Shown in pieces: positions 1 through 5,900 of a DNA stretch of 7,065 nt. The stretch is from Anaerolineales bacterium UBA1136 (lineage in GTDB: Bacteria > Chloroflexota > Anaerolineae > Anaerolineales > UBA11657), in the NCBI GenBank assembly GCA_002311455.1, contig DCAJ01000040.1, positions 20,647-27,711 on the forward strand. The letters run 5' to 3'. The translations under genes and the position numbers were made by a program. Numbering within the stretch: the stretch's first letter is position 1; every line of letters begins with the position of its first letter. The notes below the pieces were generated by a model. That model was not told where the DNA came from and searched no databases. It was given only the letters and a program-made list of their open reading frames with translations.

Positions 1-1918
1 CGGCAGCTATAGAATCTTCGCTCAAAGAATATCCATGTAACCACAACTCGTCGCCAAAGTCTATATCTAATGCGTTCTGCATCTGTAATGGCCTATTACC
101 ATGTAAAAGACCATGTTTCCGTACAGGGCTTTCAAACAATACAGATAGGATAAAAAATAGTACAACCAGAACTGCGAATAGGAAAAGATGTTTTTCGCTC
201 ACGAATCGTGTAAAGCTAACAGATTCGTCTCTAGATAAACTAAACCCAAACACAATTACTACTACCAGTGAAGCTAAACTTAGCATACCAGACCAATAAC
301 GAACGCTTGTAGTACCAAAAGATAACATTAGCAAATGCTCACCAGATGGTACGGTTACATTCATCAAGCCGTGGGGTTGTGAAACAATAATTGGAGCGGG
401 ATTATTGTCAATCCATGCACGCCAACCTGGAAAGAAAAAATGTTTAAAGGTTAAGCTCAAAGTATCAGGTGCAGTAACTCTATATGTATCGCTTAAGATG
501 TTGTTTACAACATGCTGTACTTTCGCTCCAGGTGGTAGAGATTGCCTGTCAAGTCGATCAGGGTCTGAATTAGCAAGTAGTGCATCCCGCTGTTCAAAAG
601 TATCAGGTAGTTGTTGAACCCATTGTGGCACATACTCTGCAGTTGAAGAGGTACCAATAAGCCAAGGTGGCATCTCGAAACGAGCTAAGTCTGCAACATT
701 TGTCGGTGATACCAAGGGCTCCCGCGGCGGGTACAGCCATGGCAAACCATTCAACATAACAGCAAAAACACTAAACATCAAGAGCATTGTTCTATTTCTT
801 GTAATAGTAGGCATTAGACCTGCAGCTATGAGAGCAGCCGTTAGAGATACGGGACCAACGAATCGCCAAGGCCATAATGTAAGTTGTAGAAGTGGTAGGT
901 AATCCCATATCCAACGAGACTGGGGCAAGACCAGGAACAATGCTGCCAAGCTGATCAAAGACAACACAATTAGTTCAGACAAATATTTACTGCTAAGCAA
1001 TCGTGTACGCCAGATAGTCAGCCCAGAAAATATAATAGTAACTATAGCCAATGGACTAGATACTATAGGATTTAACAAGTCGCTATCAACAGGAAGAGAA
1101 GGATATGTGAACAGCCCACTAAAAGGTGTAAAATTTTGATGATATACAATACCCGTTGAAGCATAACCCGAAGCTACCTGCGCATACTGTAGTTCTACCA
1201 AGGCCGGCACCCAGTAAAATGAAGTCAATCCTATACCTATTAGTACTACTATAGCAATCTGAGAAATAGCTAGCCATATTTGTTTGCGCCCACGCCACAA
1301 CGCATATATAAATAGTATAGGAGATATCTGCACTGCAGATCCATTGTGAGAAAGAATCATCATGGCATATGAGATGCCTGCCCACAATACAAATATGCGC
1401 TCACCACGAACTGCACGTGACCATGTCCATAAACCAAAAGGTAGAACAGCTAGTGCTAGTGATTCAGGCAAGCCACCACGCACATTTGCAGTCATCAACA
1501 AATAAGGGCTGTAAACAAATCCGACAGCAGCCAAGACACCTGCGCTCTCATCCTTAAATAAGTCCTTACCAAAAAGAAATGTGCCCCAAGCAGTTGTTAG
1601 CGTCACTATGGTTGCAGTCAGTCGATAAGACCAAAGAAAGTCCAAACCTGAGACCAAATGAATTATAGTGATTAGATAGTGAGACAGATAGGGAAAATAG
1701 TTGAATATCGGATACCCATATCCATGTACTAGATGTGGTCCCCAACGCGGGAAAATCACTCCTGCACGTAGCAACTGCTCAAGCTCAAAAGCCCTATAGA
1801 CATGCGTAGCCAAGTCATTTGTTCGAGGAACTTCATCTCGTAAAAACGGAAATACGGCGGGCACAGATAATATTACTAGTAACCCAAAGAGTCTAGTGGC
1901 ACGATGACGGAAAAACAT
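1..1918 (-). CDS. Large polytopic membrane protein, GT39/YfhO/PTPS-related type (3' end outside the window)
   Basis: A continuous minus-strand frame of 639 codons runs from ATG at 1918 to the window edge with no stop. An in-frame TAG lies a few codons upstream and no other start codon falls between, so the ATG is well fixed. The N-terminus is a hydrophobic segment (about residues 9-26), followed by an extracytoplasmic loop with D35, H39, PRW (57-59) and GYGYP (66-70). Membrane spans follow at roughly 80-115, 125-145, 150-170, 175-207, 215-238, 285-303, 315-331, 355-370 and 377-395. A WPWRF motif sits near 349-353. Residues about 400-540 form a soluble region with FPGW (496-499), as in the extracytoplasmic domains of YfhO-like and PTPS-related membrane proteins. 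Two more spans follow (about 543-560 and 577-596). From about 618, FGDELWLHGYSL looks like the start of a beta-sandwich domain. By family, a lipid-linked-sugar glycosyltransferase or cell-surface polysaccharide role is plausible, but the substrate is unknown. It diverges from nagA and need not be related to it. Confidence 0.85.
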   Translation of the reverse strand, partial: MFFRHRATRLFGLLVILSVPAVFPFLRDEVPRTNDLATHVYRAFELEQLLRAGVIFPRWGPHLVHGYGYPIFNYFPYLSHYLITIIHLVSGLDFLWSYRLTATIVTLTTAWGTFLFGKDLFKDESAGVLAAVGFVYSPYLLMTANVRGGLPESLALAVLPFGLWTWSRAVRGERIFVLWAGISYAMMILSHNGSAVQISPILFIYALWRGRKQIWLAISQIAIVVLIGIGLTSFYWVPALVELQYAQVASGYASTGIVYHQNFTPFSGLFTYPSLPVDSDLLNPIVSSPLAIVTIIFSGLTIWRTRLLSSKYLSELIVLSLISLAALFLVLPQSRWIWDYLPLLQLTLWPWRFVGPVSLTAALIAAGLMPTITRNRTMLLMFSVFAVMLNGLPWLYPPREPLVSPTNVADLARFEMPPWLIGTSSTAEYVPQWVQQLPDTFEQRDALLANSDPDRLDRQSLPPGAKVQHVVNNILSDTYRVTAPDTLSLTFKHFFFPGWRAWIDNNPAPIIVSQPHGLMNVTVPSGEHLLMLSFGTTSVRYWSGMLSLASLVVVIVFGFSLSRDESVSFTRFVSEKHLFLFAVLVVLFFILSVLFESPVRKHGLLHGNRPLQMQNALDIDFGDELWLHGYSLSEDSIAA

Positions 1919-1925
1919 AATTGGG

Positions 1926-1931
1926 ATTATA
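1926..1931 (-). promoter_or_regulatory. Perfect -10 box (TATAAT) next to the start codon; likely leaderless promoter
   Basis: On the minus strand TATAAT is followed by only seven bases before the ATG at 1918. Transcription normally starts about 7-8 bases after the -10 box, which places +1 on or next to the A of the ATG. No Shine-Dalgarno sequence is visible. The -35 region (about 1949-1954, GATCTT) matches the consensus poorly. The box itself is seen directly; leaderless initiation is inferred. Confidence 0.5.
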
Positions 1932-2021
1932 CTAGACTAGATTCACTGAAGATCATATTAAATAGATAAACACATTGATAAAGATTTTCACGATAATGCT
2001 GATTAGCTTTCTAGATACTAA

Positions 2022-2050
2022 TTGACATAATAACCCAACACTAATAAGTT
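2022..2050 (+). promoter_or_regulatory. Candidate sigma-70 promoter for nagA
   Basis: A perfect -35 TTGACA (2022-2027) and a TAAGTT -10-like hexamer (2045-2050) are separated by 17 bases. The predicted start is near 2057, giving a leader of about 105 bases. A TCTAGA hexamer (2010-2015), flanked by ATTAG and CTAAT as an imperfect palindrome (2002-2022), abuts the -35 box and could hold a regulator. The -35 is strong and the -10 is only partial. Confidence 0.4.
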
Positions 2051-2162
2051 TCAAATACCTTCTGATGCCAACTGATTAAACAATCTTAATGTCACAGGTG
2101 TCTTGCATTACAATTTGGGACCATTTCTATGAATTCGAAGAAAGCATTTTGAGAGAAAAGTA

Positions 2163-3320
2163 GTGAACACTATACTAATAGGAGGAAAAGTATGTACTCC
2201 GGGTAAATTATTTGATCCAGGGGTATTAGTCCTTGACAACAAATCAATCAAGACGATTGAGAATAAATCGAAGTTCATAATACCTAAAAATGCAAATGTG
2301 TTGGATACAAGTGGGTGCTGGATACTGCCTGGATTTATTGATATCCACATTCACGGACTACTAGGTTATGACTGCATGGGACCTGATTTAGATCAGGTCA
2401 TCAGAAAGCTTCCTGAATACGGCGTAACAAGTTTCATGGCAACTACCATGACCCGGCCCAAAGAAGAAATAAATTCACTGATATCACACATGGCTTCGGT
2501 TCTGTCAGACCCCCCAGTAGGAGCTCGCTGTCTTGGAATCCACATTGAAGGACCCCACCTCTCTCCAGAACGTCCTGGTATGGCCAATTCGGAGTGGTTC
2601 TCACCTCTCACTACGAATGAAGTAGATTGGCTGCAAAACATTGCAAATGGTTTAGTCCGCATGCTCACATTCGCTCCAGAGGAAGGAACAGCCATAGATG
2701 TCATTCCATATCTAATTGAAAAGAATATCATACCAGTCATCGGGCATTCAAATGCCTCATATGAGCTAACTAAAGATGCAATCGCTTTAGGACTTAGTCA
2801 AGCAACTCATACCTTTAATGCAATGCGTCCACTACATCATAGAGATCCTGGTGTGGTTGGAGCAGTGTTAGCTTGTCCTTCAATTGTTGCTCAATTGATT
2901 TGTGATGGACATCATGTCCATCCTGGAGCCATGCAAGTATTACTGAATGCTAAAGGCATATCAAGAGTTTGTCTCATTTCCGATGCTGCACCTTTTGCGG
3001 GACTTCCATCTGGCAAATACAATTGGGGGAAACAGGACATATATATTGATGGTGAAACCAGCCGCCTTGCTGACGGCACTCTGGGCGGTTCCCATGCCCT
3101 CATTGACGCAGGATTCCGCAACTCAATTGATCTGCTAGATCTGAACATATCGGAAGCCAGCCAGTGTACCAGCATGGTACCGGCTCAATCCATCGGAATA
3201 GGAAATATTAAAGGTCAATTACTTCCTGGATATGATGCGGACATAGTAGTTCTAGACAAAAACTATAAGCCATTGCTTACTATAGTCGAAGGTAAAGTTA
3301 TATGGAGAGCAACTCAATAA
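2163..3320 (+). CDS. nagA: N-acetylglucosamine-6-phosphate deacetylase
   Basis: This cytoplasmic amidohydrolase converts N-acetylglucosamine-6-phosphate to glucosamine-6-phosphate plus acetate, the first committed step of GlcNAc and amino-sugar recycling. At 385 residues it has the normal family length. It opens with a small beta domain and enters the TIM barrel at GFIDIHIHG, with the HxH pair at H62/H64. Next come HIEGPH with the metal ligand E129, GHSNA with H195, THTFNAMRPLHHR with H216, CDGHH with H250/H251, and SDA with the catalytic D274. The spacing follows E. coli NagA closely (E131, H195, H216 and D273 there, from memory). The C-terminus ends with the usual GYDADIVVLD strand region that closes the beta domain. 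The start is GTG, preceded by a modest GAGAG Shine-Dalgarno (2151-2155); an in-frame TGA at 2130-2132 limits any longer form. The gene is followed by a 378-base gap, so it may be transcribed apart from the PTS genes. No nagB is seen in the window. Confidence 0.96.
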   Translation: MNTILIGGKVCTPGKLFDPGVLVLDNKSIKTIENKSKFIIPKNANVLDTSGCWILPGFIDIHIHGLLGYDCMGPDLDQVIRKLPEYGVTSFMATTMTRPKEEINSLISHMASVLSDPPVGARCLGIHIEGPHLSPERPGMANSEWFSPLTTNEVDWLQNIANGLVRMLTFAPEEGTAIDVIPYLIEKNIIPVIGHSNASYELTKDAIALGLSQATHTFNAMRPLHHRDPGVVGAVLACPSIVAQLICDGHHVHPGAMQVLLNAKGISRVCLISDAAPFAGLPSGKYNWGKQDIYIDGETSRLADGTLGGSHALIDAGFRNSIDLLDLNISEASQCTSMVPAQSIGIGNIKGQLLPGYDADIVVLDKNYKPLLTIVEGKVIWRATQ

Positions 3321-3488
3321 TCAGACATTAGAATTATCTGCAAAACCATGCCCAATATGGCTTGAGTTTAGTCAAACAATGAATCACCTCAGATTCCTGC
3401 ACCAAAATGTGTCTTCCGAAACTGATGCCCGAATTTAGTGTTGTAATATACTTAATCAGAGGCTGCGATTCTACAATACGCATACAAA

Positions 3489-3502
3489 GTACCAACTGGT
3501 AC
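3489..3502. promoter_or_regulatory. Palindromic operator-like site (GTACCA-AC-TGGTAC)
   Basis: Two perfect 6-base arms are separated by two bases. The site lies six bases upstream of the -35 hexamer of the candidate PTS promoter, a position typical of an activator or repressor. The binding protein is unknown: the arm orientation (ACCA then TGGT) is opposite to that of the NagR/DasR type. Confidence 0.35.
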
Positions 3503-3507
3503 ATATT

Positions 3508-3536
3508 TTGATTGTGTGACAGCCTTTGACTAAACT
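3508..3536 (+). promoter_or_regulatory. Candidate sigma-70 promoter for the PTS operon
   Basis: TTGATT (3508-3513) and TAAACT (3531-3536) each match four of six consensus bases and are exactly 17 bases apart. The predicted start near 3543 gives a leader of about 155 bases before EIIC. The upstream palindrome supports a regulated promoter here. In such A+T-rich sequence, chance matches are expected. Confidence 0.3.
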
Positions 3537-3552
3537 AAACTATCAATATTGT

Positions 3553-3624
3553 AGGAGGTAAATAATAGCAAAGAAATCAGACAACAAATGTTATATAAAT
3601 TTTATTCTGTTCGCCTTTTATTAG
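3553..3624 (+). other. Orphan strong Shine-Dalgarno with possible AUA-initiated 19-codon leader ORF
   Basis: AGGAGG (3553-3558) is the best ribosome binding site in this gap, yet no ATG, GTG or TTG follows at a usable distance. Six bases after it is ATA (3565-3567), which opens a frame of 19 codons ending at TAG (3622-3624); after the ATA it reads AKKSDNKCYINFILFAFY. The lysine-rich start and hydrophobic end look peptide-like, but a stretch this short can arise by chance. Possible readings are an inefficient AUA-start leader peptide, a gene start lost by an ATG-to-ATA change, or a ribosome standby or anti-SD element in the leader. It is not in frame with EIIC. Confidence 0.25.
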
Positions 3625-3635
3625 TCTAGATGAGT
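3620..3635. promoter_or_regulatory. TCTAGA-centred site resembling a NagR/DasR-type operator
   Basis: ATTAGTCTAGATGAGT agrees at about 12 of 16 positions with the TGGTCTAGACCA-type operators bound by HutC-subfamily GntR regulators of GlcNAc genes (consensus recalled, not searched). The two outer G/C pairs that matter most are partly lost. It would lie downstream of the predicted promoter, where a repressor could block transcription. A weaker TCTAGA palindrome precedes the nagA promoter (2002-2022). Confidence 0.25.
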
Positions 3636-3683
3636 ACATTGTTTTCCATCTAAATATACAAATGTCAGCAATATATAGAAATA

Positions 3684-3690
3684 AGAGGAG
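3684..3690 (+). promoter_or_regulatory. Ribosome binding site of the EIIC gene
   Basis: AGAGGAG lies eight bases before the ATG at 3699 and fixes this start. The protein begun here aligns with E. coli MtlA from its amphipathic N-terminal helix onward. Confidence 0.75.
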
Positions 3691-3698
3691 ATTCAGTT

Positions 3699-4769
3699 AT
3701 GTTAGCTAGAATACAAAGTTGGGGTGGTTTTGCCGCAGGCATGGTGGTTCCAAATATAGGAGCCTTTATCGCCTGGGGATTGTTAACTGCCTTGTTTATC
3801 CCCACAGGTTGGGTGCCTAACGAGCAGTTTGCCCAACAAGTAGGACCAATGATACTCAATCTGTTACCAATACTAATTGGATATACAGGTGGTCGGATGA
3901 TTCATGGACAGCGTGGTGGTATCATCGGTGCCGTAGCTACAATGGGAACCATTGTAGGCTCAGAGATCCCACAGTTCCTAGGTGGTATGATTGCAGGCCC
4001 GTTAGCAGCTCAAGTTCTTAAGAGAATAGATAATGTGCTTGAACCCAGAGTCCCAATTGGATTTGAACTACTCATCAACAATTTTGCGCTGGGAATTTCC
4101 GGTGTAATTCTCGCTATGGTGGCTCAAATTGCTATTGCTCCGTTCGTACAAGCAATCAGTGACGTTGGCGGAGCAGCTGTTTCCGGGTTAATTGGTTCGG
4201 GTCTATTGCCACTGGTAGATCTAGTGGTTGAACCTGCCAAGGTTCTATTCCTCAATAACGCTCTTAACTTAGGAGTGTTAGCACCATTAGGTGCAGCAGC
4301 TGCTAAGGAAAGTGGTAAAGCAATCCATTTCTTACTCGAAAGTAATCCGGGTCCCGGATTGGGTATGTTGCTGGCTTATTGGGTTGCTGGTAAAGGTTTG
4401 CTGAAACAATCAGCTCCTGGAGCTATAGTCATCCACTTTTTTGGTGGTATTCACGAGATTTACTTCCCTTACGTATTGGCACACCCGATAATGCTTTTAG
4501 CCATGTACGCCGGTGGTATTGTTGCCGACACATGGTTCGTGATCTTTAATGCTGGCTTGGTCGCAGTTCCTTCACCAGGATCGATCTTTGCCTATCTAGC
4601 AATGACTCCACCAGGAGGGCACTTTGCAGTATTTGGTGGAGTGTTCCTAGCAGTTGTGGCAGCCTTCTTGGTCGGAAGCATTTTACTACGTGCCTATCCA
4701 GCCAAGGACATCGGTGAAGATGATGATGACGAAGAAGAAGAATCACTTGGTATACCTGGCTTAGGATAG
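3699..4769 (+). CDS. PTS mannitol-family permease, EIIC component (stand-alone)
   Basis: This integral membrane channel of a mannitol-class PTS translocates a sugar or hexitol while EIIB phosphorylates it. The 356 residues line up along the whole EIIC domain of E. coli MtlA. They share VVPNIGAFIAWG (16-27), LIGYTGG (59-65), GGMIAGPL (95-102), the VEPAKVLFLNNA core (177-188), the NPGPG loop (216-220) and GGIHEIYFPYVL (249-260), whose glutamate (E253, MtlA E257) is implicated in substrate binding. SPGSI and AMTP (292-304) also match. One notable change is NNALNLG, which has Leu191 where MtlA has His195. Unlike MtlA, the protein ends after EIIC with an acidic tail (EDDDDEEEE, 340-348) and a short Gly/Pro end, so EIIB and EIIA are separate genes downstream. 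The family call is very secure. Mannitol as the actual substrate is not, given the adjacent nagA and the absence of mtlD in the window. Confidence 0.93.
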   Translation: MLARIQSWGGFAAGMVVPNIGAFIAWGLLTALFIPTGWVPNEQFAQQVGPMILNLLPILIGYTGGRMIHGQRGGIIGAVATMGTIVGSEIPQFLGGMIAGPLAAQVLKRIDNVLEPRVPIGFELLINNFALGISGVILAMVAQIAIAPFVQAISDVGGAAVSGLIGSGLLPLVDLVVEPAKVLFLNNALNLGVLAPLGAAAAKESGKAIHFLLESNPGPGLGMLLAYWVAGKGLLKQSAPGAIVIHFFGGIHEIYFPYVLAHPIMLLAMYAGGIVADTWFVIFNAGLVAVPSPGSIFAYLAMTPPGGHFAVFGGVFLAVVAAFLVGSILLRAYPAKDIGEDDDDEEEESLGIPGLG

Positions 4770-4826
4770 TCCACTAGAATGGATTGTCAAAATCAGGACT
4801 ATACTTTTCACTGATGAATATATATC

Positions 4827-4893
4827 ACCCCTTATAAGGAATTGGTATTGAAGAGATAAGGGGTCTGGCAATGAATATTGCTGGGCCCCTTAT
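4827..4893 (+). promoter_or_regulatory. Intercistronic RNA hairpin with a competing alternative stem
   Basis: The EIIC-EIIB gap holds a long stem: 4856-4872 pairs with 4877-4893 across a GAAU loop, 17 consecutive pairs counting three G-U wobbles, with an outer AUAAGGGG/CCCCUUAU. The same ATAAGGGG arm can instead pair with an upstream copy: ACCCCTTAT (4827-4835) against ATAAGGGGT (4856-4864), nine perfect pairs. The two structures exclude each other because CCCCTTATAA is directly repeated at 4828-4837 and 4886-4895. No U-tract follows, so this is not a standard intrinsic terminator. The EIIB ribosome binding site (GGAGG, 4919-4923) lies 25 bases downstream. An attenuator-like switch, an RNase processing site or an mRNA-stabilising hairpin are possible roles. 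Confidence 0.55.
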
Positions 4894-4918
4894 AACATTT
4901 AACAAGATGTCATAATTT

Positions 4919-4923
4919 GGAGG
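4919..4923 (+). promoter_or_regulatory. Ribosome binding site of the EIIB gene
   Basis: GGAGG lies nine bases before the ATG at 4933 and supports independent translation of EIIB, despite the 163-base separation from EIIC. Confidence 0.75.
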
Positions 4924-4932
4924 ACAAAAGAA

Positions 4933-5259
4933 ATGGCAGACACAATACACCCTAGTAAAGTCAGCACTATCATTATTGTCTGTGAAGCTGGAGTCGGTTC
5001 TAGTGTGATAGTCGTCAACCAAACCAAGAAAAAGCTAAGAAAAGCGAACGTAGAGGGCTACAAAGTTATCCATAAGTCCGCCCGTATGGTACCTGAAGAC
5101 GCACAACTGATTATTTGTCACAAGGGACTATCCAAAATGGTGCGCAAGCGTGTACCAGACGCAGTGGTTGTAGCATTTACTATGTTTCTAAATGATCCTG
5201 CAATCGACCGAGTCGTGAGTGCTTTAGCAAACGGAACTGAAATACACGCAGAAGGCTAA
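4933..5259 (+). CDS. PTS mannitol-family EIIB component (stand-alone)
   Basis: This cytoplasmic phosphocarrier accepts phosphate from EIIA and passes it to the substrate bound in EIIC. The 108 residues match the IIB domain of E. coli MtlA. The beta strand IIIV is followed by the P-loop CEAGVGSS (17-24), with C17 as the predicted phosphorylated cysteine (CDAGMGSS in MtlA). LIICHKGL (59-66) corresponds to MtlA LVITHRDL, followed by a basic region with the VPDA motif, and MFLNDP matches the end of the domain. The first nine residues are a short lead before the first strand, so the ATG at 4933 is a sensible start. The gene lies 163 bases after EIIC and 165 before EIIA, unusually wide spacing for subunits that act in one chain. 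Confidence 0.92.
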   Translation: MADTIHPSKVSTIIIVCEAGVGSSVIVVNQTKKKLRKANVEGYKVIHKSARMVPEDAQLIICHKGLSKMVRKRVPDAVVVAFTMFLNDPAIDRVVSALANGTEIHAEG

Positions 5260-5353
5260 GAATGATAAATCGGTTATCTACTTGTATATAATTATTCCTC
5301 AAATACATTAAACGCTAACCGTTATATAAACAATTCTAGGATGTTAATGTAAT

Positions 5354-5393
5354 GTTACACATAGTATGCAACTAGTCACATACTATGTGTAAC
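5354..5393. repeat. Perfect 15-bp inverted repeat in the EIIB-EIIA gap
   Basis: GTTACACATAGTATG (5354-5368) is followed, after a 10-base loop CAACTAGTCA, by its exact reverse complement (5379-5393). As RNA it forms a 15-bp hairpin ending 31 bases before the EIIA start. There is no T-run after it, so an intrinsic terminator is unlikely. As DNA it could be an operator for a dimeric regulator. The rest of this 165-base gap is A+T-rich and shows nothing else convincing. Confidence 0.7.
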
Positions 5394-5424
5394 CATAGAC
5401 ATAATCCCTAACAGGGGTCCAATT

Positions 5425-5868
5425 ATGCAATATATGTTGACTGAGGAAACAATCAGTCTAAATGCAAATGCCAGCAGTAAAGAAGAAGCAACACGAATGG
5501 CAGGCGAATTGCTCGTGAGAGGTGGATATGTTGCCGAGTCTTACATAGATGGTATGTTAGCTCGTGAGGAGACAATGTCCACTTACATTGGAAATGGAGT
5601 GGCAATACCACATGGCCAGTTTGACGATCTCACGCTGGTATATCGTACAGGAATATCTGTTTTACAAGTTAGAGATGGTGTAACGTGGGAAGATAATGAG
5701 AAAGCTCATCTCATAATTGGCATCGCCTCAAATTCTGACGACCACATTAACATTCTAGCTAACCTAGCTGAAGCCATCGAGGATCCAGAAACAGCTAAAT
5801 TGCTTGCCGAAACATCAGAGATTAGTGTAGTTCTAGACCACCTAAATGCACCAAACACCAACGCGTAA
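5425..5868 (+). CDS. PTS mannitol/fructose-family EIIA component (stand-alone)
   Basis: This cytoplasmic phosphocarrier of about 147 residues takes phosphate from HPr and gives it to EIIB. It has the PTS EIIA type-2 fold signature. The N-terminal helices (KEEATRMAGELLVRGGYV, 19-36) and MLAREETMSTYIGNG (44-58) lead to GVAIPHG, with H63 as the predicted phosphohistidine. HLIIGIAS (95-102) and DDHINILANLAEAI (104-117) follow, as in MtlF and the MtlA IIA domain. ATG at 5425 is chosen because AGGGG (5413-5417) lies seven bases upstream; an internal ATG at 5434 would also keep the whole domain. The last residues (NAPNTNA) are a loose tail. Only 32 bases separate it from the HPr-EI gene, so those two are almost certainly co-transcribed. 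Confidence 0.92.
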   Translation: MQYMLTEETISLNANASSKEEATRMAGELLVRGGYVAESYIDGMLAREETMSTYIGNGVAIPHGQFDDLTLVYRTGISVLQVRDGVTWEDNEKAHLIIGIASNSDDHINILANLAEAIEDPETAKLLAETSEISVVLDHLNAPNTNA

Positions 5869-5900
5869 GATAGCATAAGATTTTAATAGGATATATTGCT

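Larger units (their letters stand above)
3321..3698 (+). other. 378-base regulatory gap between nagA and the PTS operon
   Basis: No convincing conventional gene lies here. From left to right it holds an imperfect inverted repeat (GAATC-CCTC-GATT at 3381-3395 against AATC-GAGG-GATTC at 3454-3471), a tight palindrome (3489-3502), a candidate promoter (3508-3536), an AGGAGG without a normal start codon (3553-3558), a TCTAGA-centred site (3620-3635) and the EIIC ribosome binding site (3684-3690). No classical GC-stem plus T-run terminator is visible after nagA, so some read-through into the PTS genes is possible. Confidence 0.6.

Noticed and set aside
405..617. Plus-strand ORF of 70 codons opposite the membrane-protein gene
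   Set aside because: It is antisense to a well-supported coding frame, has no good ribosome binding site and shows no recognisable pattern.
1119..1385. Minus-strand ORF of 88 codons
   Set aside because: It lies in another frame of the same strand inside the long membrane-protein gene, has no domain-like sequence, and is explained as a shadow.
2393..2740. Minus-strand ORF of 115 codons inside nagA
   Set aside because: It is antisense to a gene with every expected catalytic motif; composition and position fit a shadow frame.
3311..3368. Inverted repeat AACTCAA/TTGAGTT as a nagA terminator
   Set aside because: The arms are only seven bases, the loop is 44 bases and there is no following T-run, so it is too weak to call.
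4856..4895. Intrinsic transcription terminator after EIIC
   Set aside because: The stem is strong, but no T-run follows on either strand, and the next gene is part of the same PTS relay.
5287..5292. TATAAT as a separate promoter for EIIA
   Set aside because: No -35-like hexamer is found at 16-18 bases upstream, and TATAAT-like words are frequent in this A+T-rich gap.
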